Source of the DNA: Flavobacteriales bacterium 34_180_T64
GTDB lineage: Bacteria > Bacteroidota > Bacteroidia > Flavobacteriales > Flavobacteriaceae
NCBI GenBank assembly: GCA_002162765.1
Contig: MAAR01000005.1
Coordinates: 124,001 to 188,000 of the forward strand
Direction of reading: 5' to 3'
DNA: 64,000 bases
Of the stretch, positions 37,862-46,696 are shown one piece after another; positions within the stretch are counted from its first letter, which is position 1, and each line of letters starts with the position of its first letter. A model generated the notes under the pieces. That model was given only the letters and a program-made list of their open reading frames with translations. It had not been told where the DNA came from and did not search any database. A program made the translations under genes and the position numbers.

Positions 37862-38803
37862 TTACATTATAAATTTAGAGCTAATTGATTTGTTGTAGTG
37901 CACATTATGCATCACATCAGCAAATAAATCAGCGCAGCTAATCACTCTAATTTTGCTGCTTTCTTGTTTTAGAGGAATTGAATCAGTAACGATTAATTCT
38001 TCCAATTTTGAGTTTTCTAAACGCTCATAAGCATTACCAGATAAAATAGGATGCGTACAAATGGCTCTTACACTCAAAGCGCCTCTTTCCATCATCAAAT
38101 CTGCAGCTTTTGTCAATGTCCCAGCAGTATCCACCATATCATCAACTAGTACGACATTCTTTCCAGTAACATCACCAATTAATTCCATATGAGAAATGAC
38201 ATTAGCTTTGGCACGTTGTTTATAACAAATAACCACATCACTTTCTAAGGCTTTTGAATAAGCGTAAGCTCTTTTAGACCCTCCCATATCAGGAGAAGCA
38301 ATGGTTAAATTATCGAGATTTAAGTCTTTTAAATAGGGTAAAAACACAGTAGACGCAAATAAATGATCGACTGGTTTTTCAAAGAAACCTTGAATTTGAT
38401 CTGCGTGCAAATCCATGGTAATGATTCGAGTTGCTCCAGCAGCTTCTAACATTTTTGCTACTAATTTTGCGGCAATAGGAACTCTAGGTTTATCTTTTCT
38501 ATCTTGTCTCGCCCAGCCAAAATAAGGAAGTACTGCAGTAATGTGTCTTGCCGATGCACGTTTTGCCGCATCAATCATTAACAACATTTCCATTAAGTTT
38601 TCGGCACCTGGATTTGTAGAACCGATGATAAAAATTCGTGTACCACGAATAGATTCTTCATAAGATGGTTGAAATTCACCATCACTATAAGTAGAAGTGA
38701 TAACGTTACCTAGTTTTACTCCAAATTTAGTTGCTATTTTTTCAGCAAGAACTTCACTTTGAGTACAGGCAAAAATTTTGGCTTCTAGAACTACATTAGG
38801 CAT
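37862..38803 (-). CDS. prs: Ribose-phosphate pyrophosphokinase
   Basis: This 313-residue enzyme makes PRPP from ribose-5-phosphate and ATP. Motifs include KLGNVITSTYSDGEFQPSYEESIRGTRIFIIGS, YFGWARQDRKDKPRVPIAAKLVAKMLEAAG (flexible loop), RIITMDLHADQIQGFF, and the PRPP loop VVLVDDMVDTAGTLTKAA. Hexameric class I features and size match. The prs-rplY-pth order is common in Bacteroidota. Confidence 0.95.
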   Translation of the reverse strand: MPNVVLEAKIFACTQSEVLAEKIATKFGVKLGNVITSTYSDGEFQPSYEESIRGTRIFIIGSTNPGAENLMEMLLMIDAAKRASARHITAVLPYFGWARQDRKDKPRVPIAAKLVAKMLEAAGATRIITMDLHADQIQGFFEKPVDHLFASTVFLPYLKDLNLDNLTIASPDMGGSKRAYAYSKALESDVVICYKQRAKANVISHMELIGDVTGKNVVLVDDMVDTAGTLTKAADLMMERGALSVRAICTHPILSGNAYERLENSKLEELIVTDSIPLKQESSKIRVISCADLFADVMHNVHYNKSISSKFIM

Positions 38804-38854
38804 TGATAATGGGTTGTTTTATAACGATTTAAATCGTTTTTGTTAAATGAGGTG

Positions 38855-38882
38855 CAAATTTAGGGATTTATTTCGACTGCAA
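38855..38882 (-). promoter_or_regulatory. Promoter of prs-rplY
   Basis: On the minus strand TTG (38880-38882), 17-bp spacer, TAAATTTG (38855-38862): an exact consensus. Between it and the prs start lies a 16-bp perfect palindrome AACGATTTAAATCGTT (38823-38838), which could be a leader hairpin or an operator. Confidence 0.7.
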
Positions 38883-38906
38883 AAGCATAAAAGCTACTAT
38901 TTTTAA

Positions 38907-38936
38907 TTGTTTCTAGTAAATTATTTTATAGTTTTG
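38907..38936 (+). promoter_or_regulatory. Promoter of tRNA-Leu
   Basis: TTG (38907-38909), 19-bp spacer, TAGTTTTG (38929-38936): an exact consensus with the -7 box ending 14 bp before the tRNA. It is back to back with the prs promoter. Confidence 0.85.
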
Positions 38937-38949
38937 CAACCCGATATTT

Positions 38950-39031
38950 GCTCAAGTGGCGGAATTGGTAGACGCGCTGGATTCAAAATCCAGTTCTTTC
39001 GAGAGTGTGGGTTCGATTCCCACCTTGAGTA
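38950..39031 (+). tRNA. tRNA-Leu(CAA)
   Basis: All arms are visible: acceptor GCTCAAG / CTTGAGT (first pair G-U), D arm GCG / CGC, anticodon stem CTGGA / TCCAG enclosing TTCAAAA with anticodon CAA at 38984-38986, a long class II variable arm, and T arm GTGGG-TTCGATT-CCCAC. CCA is not encoded. It reads UUG codons. Its 3' end is the attachment core of the integrated element that follows. Confidence 0.95.
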
Positions 39032-39032
39032 C
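39019..39032 (+). repeat. Left attachment site (att core)
   Basis: The 14-bp sequence CCCACCTTGAGTAC is the T-arm 3' strand and acceptor 3' strand of tRNA-Leu plus one base. An identical copy is at 54535-54548. The flanking bases differ (T/T here, A/A there), so the identity is exactly 14 bp. Confidence 0.85.
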
Positions 39033-39036
39033 TAAT

Positions 39037-39068
39037 AAACCCTGTTAATCAATTGATTAACAGGGTTT
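39037..39068 (+). terminator. tRNA-Leu terminator supplied by the element
   Basis: A 14-bp perfect stem AAACCCTGTTAATC / GATTAACAGGGTTT with an AATT loop and T run lies 6 bp after the tRNA. It differs from the likely native terminator, which is now at 54554-54600. Confidence 0.85.
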
Positions 39069-39070
39069 TG

Positions 39071-39450
39071 TGTTATAACTAGTAACGTATTGACAACGGA
39101 TTTCTTTAGTTTTTTATCAATTAAGAGTTAGGATAAAGGCAAATAAAGCACATGTCATTATTTTTTCAATAATATTTTCCACTACATATACTCCTGCATG
39201 AATTAATAAATTGGTTTTAGAATACTCTTATTATAATTATTTAGTCAAGCCGTAGAATGATGTTTGTAGGAATTTACTTAAGAAAAATTACGGTTTTTCC
39301 GCAATAATAAGTAATAAATTTTCTATATGTTTACGTATTATAATTCTTACATTTTACTCCCTAAATAATGTGTTTAAAACTCAATAAAAATGAGTATTTC
39401 TTTCATTTTAATAGCGTAAAGTATAACTAATATTCAAAACCAATTCAGAA
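39071..39450. other. 380-bp left-end noncoding region of the element
   Basis: I see no gene, tRNA or strong hairpin. It is AT-rich. It probably holds the promoter of the M23 peptidase gene and any accessory integrase or excisionase sites, but no consensus -7/-33 pair stands out. Confidence 0.5.
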
Positions 39451-40926
39451 ATGCTTATGATGCACTCATTAAAAAACTATATCAAATTTGGTATTCTACT
39501 TTTTGGAATTTCATCAATTCTCACCAATTGCGAAAAGGAAAATTATGAACCTGAAAAAACTGAAAGTAAATATTCTGTAAAAAGAATTAACTCTAAAGAA
39601 ATTAAGAAGAATAAAACTGTACTAAATACTTTAGCAAAATTAAACCAATCAAAATCAAAAAAGAACATATCTGAATATTCAAGAGAAGTTTATAATTCTG
39701 AATATGATTTTACTATTGAAACTGATGAAGCTATGTACATTGAATATGAAGGCTATCATTCTTACACTTTTTCAATTCAAAGAGGAACTGAAAGTGAATT
39801 AACTGAAAATTTATTATTGAGTCTTCAAGGAGATTTAACCTATATGTCATTTTTAGTAAGTTATAATTTAACAGAAGAGGAAAGAACTAAAATTATAAAT
39901 AATGAATTTGTATTTATTGCAGATAAAGTAATATTCACAGAAATAGATATTGATGCTAATACTATTCTAAATAATAGAGTAGAATACAATGATGATGGAA
40001 CTTGTAACATATATACTCAAGTTACAGGACAATTTGGAGAAAATATGACGCAAATTGAAAGAAATGTAGATTGTCCTGACGAATCTAATAATGTTGATGA
40101 CCCAAATGAAATTGATGTTGGAGATTCTGCAAACTATGGTCCAGACAACAGCACTGATACTAGTGGAGATGTAGACAATAATTCAAATGGAGGAGGAGAA
40201 TCTAGCGATACATCTGAAACTAGTGATACATCTGAAACTGGAGATTCTGAAAATTCGAATCTTCCAGTTGATGACGAAAATTGCATTTTGGATTCTAACG
40301 GAGAATGTATTAAAGATGTAACAACTCCTAAGGTTAAACCTGAAGTTGAGCCTAATGTCGAAAAGCCTTGTCCGAAAGATCCAATTCCAACTCCCGAAAT
40401 TGCCGAACAGAAAGGAAGTTCTGGCACGAAAGGTGCATTGTATGGTTGTACAAGATATGGGGGTTCTTGTACCAGTGCAGATGGTAGAACAAAATCACAT
40501 AAGGGAATTGATTTAAAAAATGATTATGGAGAACCTATATATGCGATGTATAGCGGATTTATATATTCTACTAAAAATGATTCAAAAGGAGCAGGTTATA
40601 ACACGCGTATTCAGAGTACAGTAAATGGTGAAACTATTTTGATTTCATATTTTCACATGCAAAAGGAGAATAGAATATTACAGGGAGATGGATTTTTAGT
40701 ACAAGTAAATGCAGGTGATATTATAGGTTATCAAGGTGATTCGGGTAATCTTAAAGGTGCTATCGCAGCTGGAGGTGTAGATTCTCATTTACATATTGAA
40801 GTGAGAGAGCATAATGGAAGTAGTCAATGGGGTTATAGTAACTTTGACCTTGCCGATCCAAGAGATTATTTAAGCACTATAATAAATGATGATGGTACAT
40901 CAGAAGAAAATACAGATTGTAACTAA
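39451..40926 (+). CDS. M23 (LytM-type) metallopeptidase lipoprotein
   Basis: This 491-residue protein has a signal sequence (residues 1-26) ending SSILTNC, a probable lipoprotein cysteine. A poorly conserved N-terminal region and an Asp/Ser/Thr/Asn-rich linker (about 215-285, with repeats of SDTSET) lead to a C-terminal M23 domain. Zinc and catalytic residues are visible in SHKGIDLKNDYGEPI (H-x3-D) and DSHLHIEVREH (HxH). M23 enzymes cut peptidoglycan cross-links. As cargo of an integrated element it might remodel the wall or act on rivals; this is inference. ATGs at 39457 and 39460 are alternative starts. Confidence 0.78.
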   Translation: MLMMHSLKNYIKFGILLFGISSILTNCEKENYEPEKTESKYSVKRINSKEIKKNKTVLNTLAKLNQSKSKKNISEYSREVYNSEYDFTIETDEAMYIEYEGYHSYTFSIQRGTESELTENLLLSLQGDLTYMSFLVSYNLTEEERTKIINNEFVFIADKVIFTEIDIDANTILNNRVEYNDDGTCNIYTQVTGQFGENMTQIERNVDCPDESNNVDDPNEIDVGDSANYGPDNSTDTSGDVDNNSNGGGESSDTSETSDTSETGDSENSNLPVDDENCILDSNGECIKDVTTPKVKPEVEPNVEKPCPKDPIPTPEIAEQKGSSGTKGALYGCTRYGGSCTSADGRTKSHKGIDLKNDYGEPIYAMYSGFIYSTKNDSKGAGYNTRIQSTVNGETILISYFHMQKENRILQGDGFLVQVNAGDIIGYQGDSGNLKGAIAAGGVDSHLHIEVREHNGSSQWGYSNFDLADPRDYLSTIINDDGTSEENTDCN

Positions 40927-40936
40927 TTTAAGAAAT

Positions 40937-41449
40937 ATGAAAAACATAACAATAATTTTACTAATTGCTTTTTCGAGTTTGGGCCAATGTCAAACTGGAA
41001 ATATTATTACTGAATCGGAATTTGATAACATCAAGATTAATGGGATTAGTCTATTGAATATAAAGAACACTTTAGGAGAGCAAAACGCGATGGAATCTTT
41101 GTTTGGGGTTCCAAATGATGAAACTATTGATCCAGATGGAGAATTTACTAATTTTGAATACAATGGATTTAGTATTGGTTTTTCTGCATTATTGAGTGGG
41201 GATTTAAATCAACCAATTTTAGGTGCTTTTCAAATCACTAATGGCAATTACAATATTTCTATTCAGGACATTACCTTTACAATTGGTGACAATATTAGTC
41301 TTCTAGGCAATATTGTTTTTAATACAACCAATAATGGTTCTCCAAGTATAGTGTATATGCATTGTGAGGGTTGTAATAATTTTATTATCATACGATTTAA
41401 TCAATTAACAAATACTATAACTGATATCCAATATATAGAGCAATCATAA
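40937..41449 (+). CDS. Small secreted protein of unknown function
   Basis: This 170-residue protein begins MKNITIILLIAFSSLGQCQ, a signal peptide with a possible lipobox (LGQC). The mature part has ESLFGVPNDETIDPDGEF, which recalls the G-x-P turn of SmpA/BLIP-like folds, and a CEGC pair near the end. I do not recognise a family. It lies 10 bp after the M23 peptidase gene, so the two are co-transcribed; a partner or immunity role toward the peptidase is possible but unsupported. Confidence 0.6.
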   Translation: MKNITIILLIAFSSLGQCQTGNIITESEFDNIKINGISLLNIKNTLGEQNAMESLFGVPNDETIDPDGEFTNFEYNGFSIGFSALLSGDLNQPILGAFQITNGNYNISIQDITFTIGDNISLLGNIVFNTTNNGSPSIVYMHCEGCNNFIIIRFNQLTNTITDIQYIEQS

Positions 41450-41477
41450 TAATCAACTTAGTACAATAATCAATAGA

Positions 41478-41516
41478 AATAGCGATTTTGGGAAAACTTA
41501 AATCGCTATTCCTTTT
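41478..41516 (+). terminator. Terminator of the M23 peptidase unit
   Basis: The stem AATAGCGATTT / AAATCGCTATT (41478-41488 and 41500-41510), followed by CCTTTTT, lies 29 bp after the stop of the small secreted protein. Confidence 0.8.
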
Positions 41517-41583
41517 TATTTTATGGATAACTTTAATTTACATAAAGGCTATCTTAGGTGCTTAATAAATTCACTAACTAACT

Positions 41584-41856
41584 TTATCCTTGCTGGGATC
41601 GAAATAACATAGTTTCAATTACTTCTTTAGGAAACTTGTCTAAGGTTAAACTATTTAATTGTTTCTTTAAACGATGTATTCTAACATCATACTTATACTT
41701 TAGTTTGATATTCTTTTCTACCTTTTTAATCTTCTCTATTTCATCTAAGCGACTTTCTAAGGAGATTATATTGAAAAGCATTTTATGTTGCTCAACGCTC
41801 AAATGAGGCTGTCCTTGTGCATCTAACATTTTACTATAATATCTTATAAATCTCAT
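41584..41856 (-). CDS. Hypothetical 90-residue helical protein
   Basis: The reading frame runs from MRFIRYYSKMLDAQGQPHLSVEQHKML to TMLFRSQQG. It is basic and predicted mostly helical, with an IEKIKKVEKNIKLKYKYDVRIHRLKKQL coiled-coil-like stretch. I recognise no family. It follows the 41934 gene on the same strand after 77 bp. Confidence 0.5.
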   Translation of the reverse strand: MRFIRYYSKMLDAQGQPHLSVEQHKMLFNIISLESRLDEIEKIKKVEKNIKLKYKYDVRIHRLKKQLNSLTLDKFPKEVIETMLFRSQQG

Positions 41857-41933
41857 AAGACAAAATTAAAAACAGAATTATCAAAGTGTTGCTTTTATTT
41901 GTAGCTATTTAGAAAAAAAACAGAAACAATTAA

Positions 41934-42689
41934 TTATAAGTTATTAGCAATTGTATTTAATACATCATTGATTGTTAATGCTTCGAAATCTCTTTTTGCA
42001 ACCATCAATAGCTTTTGCTTTAACTTCGAGGATAACTCAATTTTTCGCTTATCCAAAATTAGTGCTGCATAAAACGGATAATGTTTAGATTTAAAGAATT
42101 TGATATAATAATCTATCTCTTCAATTGAATAAAGTAAAAAGGGAATGTCAAATTGAATATTTTTCCTAATTTCTTGTGGGATAATCACGTCATCTATACT
42201 AATTGAAAAATCATTTACCGAAAGCGAGTTGACCGAATTTCCCTGAGCCATATCAGTTTCAGGAATTGAAATAATATGCTGCTCCTTTTGTTCAACATAT
42301 TTTTCGTTTAAAAATTTTAATATACCGTCAAGAGATTTTAAACTATTCTCAAACTTATGCTCATTTACTAATAACGCGTATTCTTCTTTTCCATCTACTT
42401 TTAATGCAAGAACACAATCATCAATGAACCCATGTTTGAAAAGAAAAGATCCATCCTTACGGTCAATCAAAAGGGAGTTGTTTCCCAAGTAATCCCAATT
42501 ACCTTTTTCTATTTTTCCATTATTTGAAATAAGTAACTGGTTGTTTTTTTCTCGAAATATAAAAACTGATTTGTTTGAAGTATTTTCATCCAAAATCACC
42601 CAATGTTTATTCAAAAGAACAGACAAGTTGTCCAATTTCTGACTATACCTTTGAATTTTCGGTACTATATCTAGTATGTAAGTTTTCAT
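41934..42689 (-). CDS. Hypothetical protein, Bacteroidota family
   Basis: This 251-residue cytoplasmic protein has no known catalytic motif. The N-terminal half has HWVILDENTSNKSVFIFREK, NQLLISNNGKIEKGNWDYLG, SLLIDRKDGSFLFKHGFIDD and LALKVDGKEEYALLVNEHK, a repeated beta-strand pattern I have seen in uncharacterised Bacteroidota proteins. The C-terminal half is helical. It is downstream of the DndE-HerA gene on the same strand, separated by 158 bp, so it may or may not belong to that operon. Confidence 0.55.
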   Translation of the reverse strand: MKTYILDIVPKIQRYSQKLDNLSVLLNKHWVILDENTSNKSVFIFREKNNQLLISNNGKIEKGNWDYLGNNSLLIDRKDGSFLFKHGFIDDCVLALKVDGKEEYALLVNEHKFENSLKSLDGILKFLNEKYVEQKEQHIISIPETDMAQGNSVNSLSVNDFSISIDDVIIPQEIRKNIQFDIPFLLYSIEEIDYYIKFFKSKHYPFYAALILDKRKIELSSKLKQKLLMVAKRDFEALTINDVLNTIANNL

Positions 42690-42847
42690 TTCTTCATAAT
42701 TGTTAATGAGTTCGAAAAAGATTTATTTCCCATATTAGGTTTGCTTGCGCTTTTCCTTTGAGTTCACTTTGTAGTTTCGTTATTCGATTTTTAATGTATT
42801 GGCTTTTAGCGTTGGATAAAAAAAATGAGATTGAATATTGCTTCGGT
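42690..42847 (-). other. Gap with an open frame lacking a start (possible gene remnant)
   Basis: Downstream of the DndE-HerA stop the minus strand holds an open stretch of about 55 codons ending at a TAA, encoding among others SNAKSQYIKNRITKLQSEL and ANLIWEINLFRTH. It has no ATG. It could be a decayed gene end or chance; no other feature is seen in the gap. Confidence 0.3.
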
Positions 42848-44425
42848 TTATAAATTTTCTTCTTTTTTAGTTTTCCACCATTGTCTCAATTCAATTATTT
42901 TCGGCTCTCCAATATTTATTAAACCTTTTCCTGATTCTAATTTTTTGATTTCAGTTTCCAATTTATATTTACTGCTTGGTGTACCAACATAATTACTAAT
43001 CGCTTTATAATCCTTATTCTGAACATTTAAGCAAATTGGTAGTTTCACTTGTGATGCGAAATCAAAGTCTTTAGTTTTATAATCCTCAACGCCTTGTGAA
43101 AGCATTACAATAATTACCCCTTTTGATCTTAATAGTCTCAATAGTTCTTCAAGTGCTTTTCGTGCATTCTTATTTTTTAAATAAATGTGAGCTTCATCAA
43201 TCACAATTACATAGCGTAAAGGGAAAATATGATCTTTTGGTTCACAATCGTTCGTTGAACTAAAAAAAGAATTGAAATATCTCAATAATAAAAATACAAC
43301 TAATTGTCTTAAAGTATCAGATAAAGCAGGTGGTAGGTTTAGATATAAACTTTTGTTTAAAATATCAGGATTTTCAGGGTTACAATTGAAAATATTCGTA
43401 GATAAATCACGTACTATTGAATATAAAGTGTCTTGTCTTATATTATTTTCTTCATAGTAGTTTTCTAATTCCTCAAACAATTCTAAAATTGATGGATAAC
43501 TACCATTTTTTCTATCAAGCAAATCATTAATTAAAGTGATTAAAATATTTTCTTGGCTAACACCCATTCTAGGAACGAAAGTAGAAATAGTATCAACAAA
43601 AGCTCTAATACTAAAAGGCCTTTGTCTGTCGTCAAGGTTTATAGATAAAAATGGATTAAACTCAATTCCTCCATCGTTTACAATATCTACAAATTCACAT
43701 TGAGTAGCATCCAAAAAAGGCTTTAACTGTTCTGGGTTTCCTTCGCCTTTATAGTCAAAAAAGATGAACTTTAGTTCATTGTTTGTGTTTTTTGAAATTT
43801 GATATAATATATCTTTCATTAATTGTGTTTTACCAGAACCTGCCATTCCAGCAATAGCAATATTTCTATTATCAAACTCTCTTAAATCGTTAATTCTAAT
43901 TTCAACATTTTCACCATCTTCGGTTTCACCTAAATCAAAGGATAATAGCTTTTCGTATTCTTTGACATTTCTGTTTTTGGATGAGATATTTGTTTTGATA
44001 ATTTTTTTTCTCAAATCGAGGCCGTTTTTAATGACTTTTAAGAGGATATCGATGTGGTCGCCTTTAGATATGTTAGCATTTTCTACTTTACTGTTCCAAA
44101 TATCTAAACCGTGATTTAAATGAAGTTTAAATAATTTAATAAATTCATCTTCAAAAGTATTTTTATTATAATGTTGATCAAGAATTGATTTAAAAATTAC
44201 AGTATTTGAACCACTGCCAATAAGAGTACCAAAAATGGCTATATCATCTCTAAATTCTTTACCGTCAGAACTTGGTAAAACATCTTTTTCAATGTCAAAT
44301 AATTTACCAGATAATAAACTGTTTGAAAATGCAATTCTAGGCACTATTCCATCATTTTTAAAGTTGTATAATGTTTTTAACTTATACAATAATTCGTCAT
44401 TTTCTTTACTTATTTTAATTCTCAT
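42848..44425 (-). CDS. DndE-like domain fused to HerA-type ATPase
   Basis: The first ~45 residues (MRIKISKENDELLYKLK, then IVPRIAFSNSLLSGKLF) match DndE, the small DNA-binding protein of DNA phosphorothioation. After a helical linker comes a HerA/FtsK-type ATPase: Walker A GMAGSGKT (193-200), Walker B VIVIDEAH (406-413) and sensor VMLSQ (440-444), ending KKLESGKGLINIGEPKIIELR. HerA ATPases pump or translocate DNA, usually as hexamers with a nuclease. The start codon overlaps the DndD-like gene by 11 bp. Normal DndE is a free ~110-aa protein, so the fusion is unusual. Function in defence is inferred. Confidence 0.78.
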   Translation of the reverse strand: MRIKISKENDELLYKLKTLYNFKNDGIVPRIAFSNSLLSGKLFDIEKDVLPSSDGKEFRDDIAIFGTLIGSGSNTVIFKSILDQHYNKNTFEDEFIKLFKLHLNHGLDIWNSKVENANISKGDHIDILLKVIKNGLDLRKKIIKTNISSKNRNVKEYEKLLSFDLGETEDGENVEIRINDLREFDNRNIAIAGMAGSGKTQLMKDILYQISKNTNNELKFIFFDYKGEGNPEQLKPFLDATQCEFVDIVNDGGIEFNPFLSINLDDRQRPFSIRAFVDTISTFVPRMGVSQENILITLINDLLDRKNGSYPSILELFEELENYYEENNIRQDTLYSIVRDLSTNIFNCNPENPDILNKSLYLNLPPALSDTLRQLVVFLLLRYFNSFFSSTNDCEPKDHIFPLRYVIVIDEAHIYLKNKNARKALEELLRLLRSKGVIIVMLSQGVEDYKTKDFDFASQVKLPICLNVQNKDYKAISNYVGTPSSKYKLETEIKKLESGKGLINIGEPKIIELRQWWKTKKEENL

Positions 44426-46517
44426 AGCCTTGGTAATAACCGTTTTTTAAATTTGTGTTTGCTCCATCATTAAATAATAGATAGGACTTTGAAATATTAT
44501 CTGAAATATCTTTATAACGTTTTGGTGTAATCTCACTATTTGTAGAGAATAGAACTACTTGTTCTGAAAGAGCAGGATAATATTTTTTAGTAATATTATC
44601 TCTATGTTCCTCATCAAGTCTTCCAAGAGGTGTATCAATAAAAATAGGTAAACTTTTAATAGACTCGTTTAAAATAGCCTTTATTAGGGCAGATATATAT
44701 ATCTGTTTTTCACCTGAAGACAAACTCTCCTTCCTAATTTCGTTATCATCTTGATCTAATAATGTGATTTTCATTCCTTGACCTGAAGCTAAAATGGTAA
44801 CTTTTACATCTTCAATAAATTTACTGATGTTTTCTTCGCTACCAAGCTTGTGCATTAATATTTTTAACTCATTTAAAATTGTTTTTTCTAAACTGTCTTT
44901 GTGATTGCTTTTCTGTTCTTCAAGAAAGGAATTTAAGACATCAATGAACTTCTGACTTTCCTTAATTTTAAGTTTGTTTTGAGCGTTTATATCAACTTTT
45001 TTAACCAAAACAGATAGCTGTTGGTTAAGCCGAATAATGTCACTTTTTAATTTAGTTATTTGTTGATTATTCACTCCGATTTTTCGATTGTTTTCAGTAA
45101 TATTATAATCTGCCGTTTCCTTTTTAGACGAATAATCTAAAATTAATTCATCTTCTAAATCTGCATCTACTTTATTTAAAGTTTTATTAAGTTCGGAAAG
45201 TTTAATGCGTGCTTCATTAAATTCTTCGATCGTTGCTTCAAATAAATCCTTTGATTGAGAATTAACGAGATTTATTGCATCAGAAACTAAATTCTTTTCG
45301 GCGTTATTTAGATCGTGTTCAAATTCTAATTCTTGAAAATCTCCTTTATTATTAAATAATTTCGATCCTAAATTTTGAGCTTTTTCAAAATAGAAAAGTT
45401 TGTCTTTAAGGGACATTGTAGAGTTATCTGGTTCAGGTGGTTTGTTAAAAAGAAGTTCAATAAAATTCTCTATTTTTTCAGAATTTTCTTTTGATGAGTT
45501 TTGAGACAATTCATTTTTTTCTTGAACTTCAAGATGCTCATTAACTTCTTCTAGTTTTCCAGTTAATATTGCTAATGGAATAATCTCACTCAATTCATTA
45601 AATCTTTCAGAAAGTTCAAATTCTTTTGTTTTTAATTTCTCTATTTCCAATAGAATCGATTCTCTATCAAAAGTTGAATTACCTTGCTTACTATGCAGAG
45701 ATATTAGATTATTGTATTGTCTTACCGTCTTTTTTAAATCATCTATTTCTTTAAGCTTTTCTGCATTTTCTTCTTCAAACTTTTCAATGTCAATATCGGA
45801 AAGCTCAATAGCTTTTTCTTTATCTACAATTTCTTCTTGCAAATTTTTAGTTGCACCTTCTTTTTTAAGATTATTTATGTAAAACTCTACATCTTCAATA
45901 AGAGTGACGTAAGTATCTAATCCTAAAATTTTACCTAAAGCATCATTTATAAAACTTCCTTCCTCCTTTATAGATAAATTAGCAATTTCAGAAATCTTTT
46001 CCGCATCAAAAAACACAAATTTTGCAGCATCTATTGGAATAATATAATCATTGATGAAATTGATTTTGTCAGCTTCATCATCAAAAATTTCAATATTTGA
46101 AATTGGATCTGAAATAGAAAGTTTTTCATTCATACTAGTAACATTAAATGTTCTAGTAATAATTACACTTTCAGAATTTGAATTAAGCTTCTTTAGATCG
46201 GGTAACTCAATTTCTGAAACTACAATGCTAACTGAAAATGTGTTTTTATTTTCTTTTTTTGCAGTCCAATTAATGGATTGTTGCATAAAAGACGAATAGT
46301 TTTTTTCTTTTTGAATTTCCTTTTTGAAGTTATCATCAATTTGAGATATTTTTTCCCCATAAAGACACCAAACTATTGATAATAAGAGGTTTGTTTTTCC
46401 ATATCCATTTCTACCTCCAATTACGATGATATTTTGTTCAGAATTGGTCGTCAGGTCAATATTAACAGTATTATAATATTGTCTGAAATTGTTGATTTCT
46501 ATGTTTGATAATTTCAT
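44415..46517 (-). CDS. DndD-like SMC/Rad50-type ATPase
   Basis: This 700-residue protein opens KLSNIEINNFRQYYN with Walker A GRNGYGKT (35-42). A FFDAEKISEIANLS segment, typical of DndD, follows near residue 178. Long coiled coils (about 215-340 and 400-560) separate the lobes. The signature SLSSGEKQIYISALIKA and Walker B SLPIFIDTPLGRLDEEHRD close the ATPase. DndD nicks or remodels DNA during phosphorothioate modification. Here the sulfur-insertion partner DndC is missing. It overlaps the preceding small gene by ATGA and the next gene by 11 bp. Confidence 0.82.
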   Translation of the reverse strand: MKLSNIEINNFRQYYNTVNIDLTTNSEQNIIVIGGRNGYGKTNLLLSIVWCLYGEKISQIDDNFKKEIQKEKNYSSFMQQSINWTAKKENKNTFSVSIVVSEIELPDLKKLNSNSESVIITRTFNVTSMNEKLSISDPISNIEIFDDEADKINFINDYIIPIDAAKFVFFDAEKISEIANLSIKEEGSFINDALGKILGLDTYVTLIEDVEFYINNLKKEGATKNLQEEIVDKEKAIELSDIDIEKFEEENAEKLKEIDDLKKTVRQYNNLISLHSKQGNSTFDRESILLEIEKLKTKEFELSERFNELSEIIPLAILTGKLEEVNEHLEVQEKNELSQNSSKENSEKIENFIELLFNKPPEPDNSTMSLKDKLFYFEKAQNLGSKLFNNKGDFQELEFEHDLNNAEKNLVSDAINLVNSQSKDLFEATIEEFNEARIKLSELNKTLNKVDADLEDELILDYSSKKETADYNITENNRKIGVNNQQITKLKSDIIRLNQQLSVLVKKVDINAQNKLKIKESQKFIDVLNSFLEEQKSNHKDSLEKTILNELKILMHKLGSEENISKFIEDVKVTILASGQGMKITLLDQDDNEIRKESLSSGEKQIYISALIKAILNESIKSLPIFIDTPLGRLDEEHRDNITKKYYPALSEQVVLFSTNSEITPKRYKDISDNISKSYLLFNDGANTNLKNGYYQGYEN

Positions 46518-46696
46518 TTTAGCGCCTTTTCTATAATATCATTAATTTTTTGCTGATGATAATTATTTCTTTTCAACAGTTTTTTAGTTTTTACAGATTC
46601 CAATAGAATTTCAATGGATTCAAAACTTACATCTTTGTTATTGCATATTTCTTTAAGCCTTTGGCTTTGCAATATTTTAGTTTCTTTTATTTTCAT
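46514..46696 (-). CDS. 60-residue protein of the Dnd-like operon
   Basis: The gene encodes MKIKETKILQSQRLKEICNN and so on to INDIIEKALK, a small, basic, helical protein. It overlaps the upstream gene by 20 bp and the DndD-like gene by ATGA, so it is translated as part of the operon. I believe small proteins of this kind are annotated beside DndD-like genes as modification-system-associated small proteins, but that is from memory. Its likely role is as a subunit that bridges the ATPase to its DNA-binding partner. Confidence 0.6.
   Translation of the reverse strand: MKIKETKILQSQRLKEICNNKDVSFESIEILLESVKTKKLLKRNNYHQQKINDIIEKALK

Noticed and set aside
42848-46517. Complete Dnd DNA phosphorothioation system
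   Set aside because: DndA, DndB and DndC are not present anywhere in the window, so I do not call sulfur modification.
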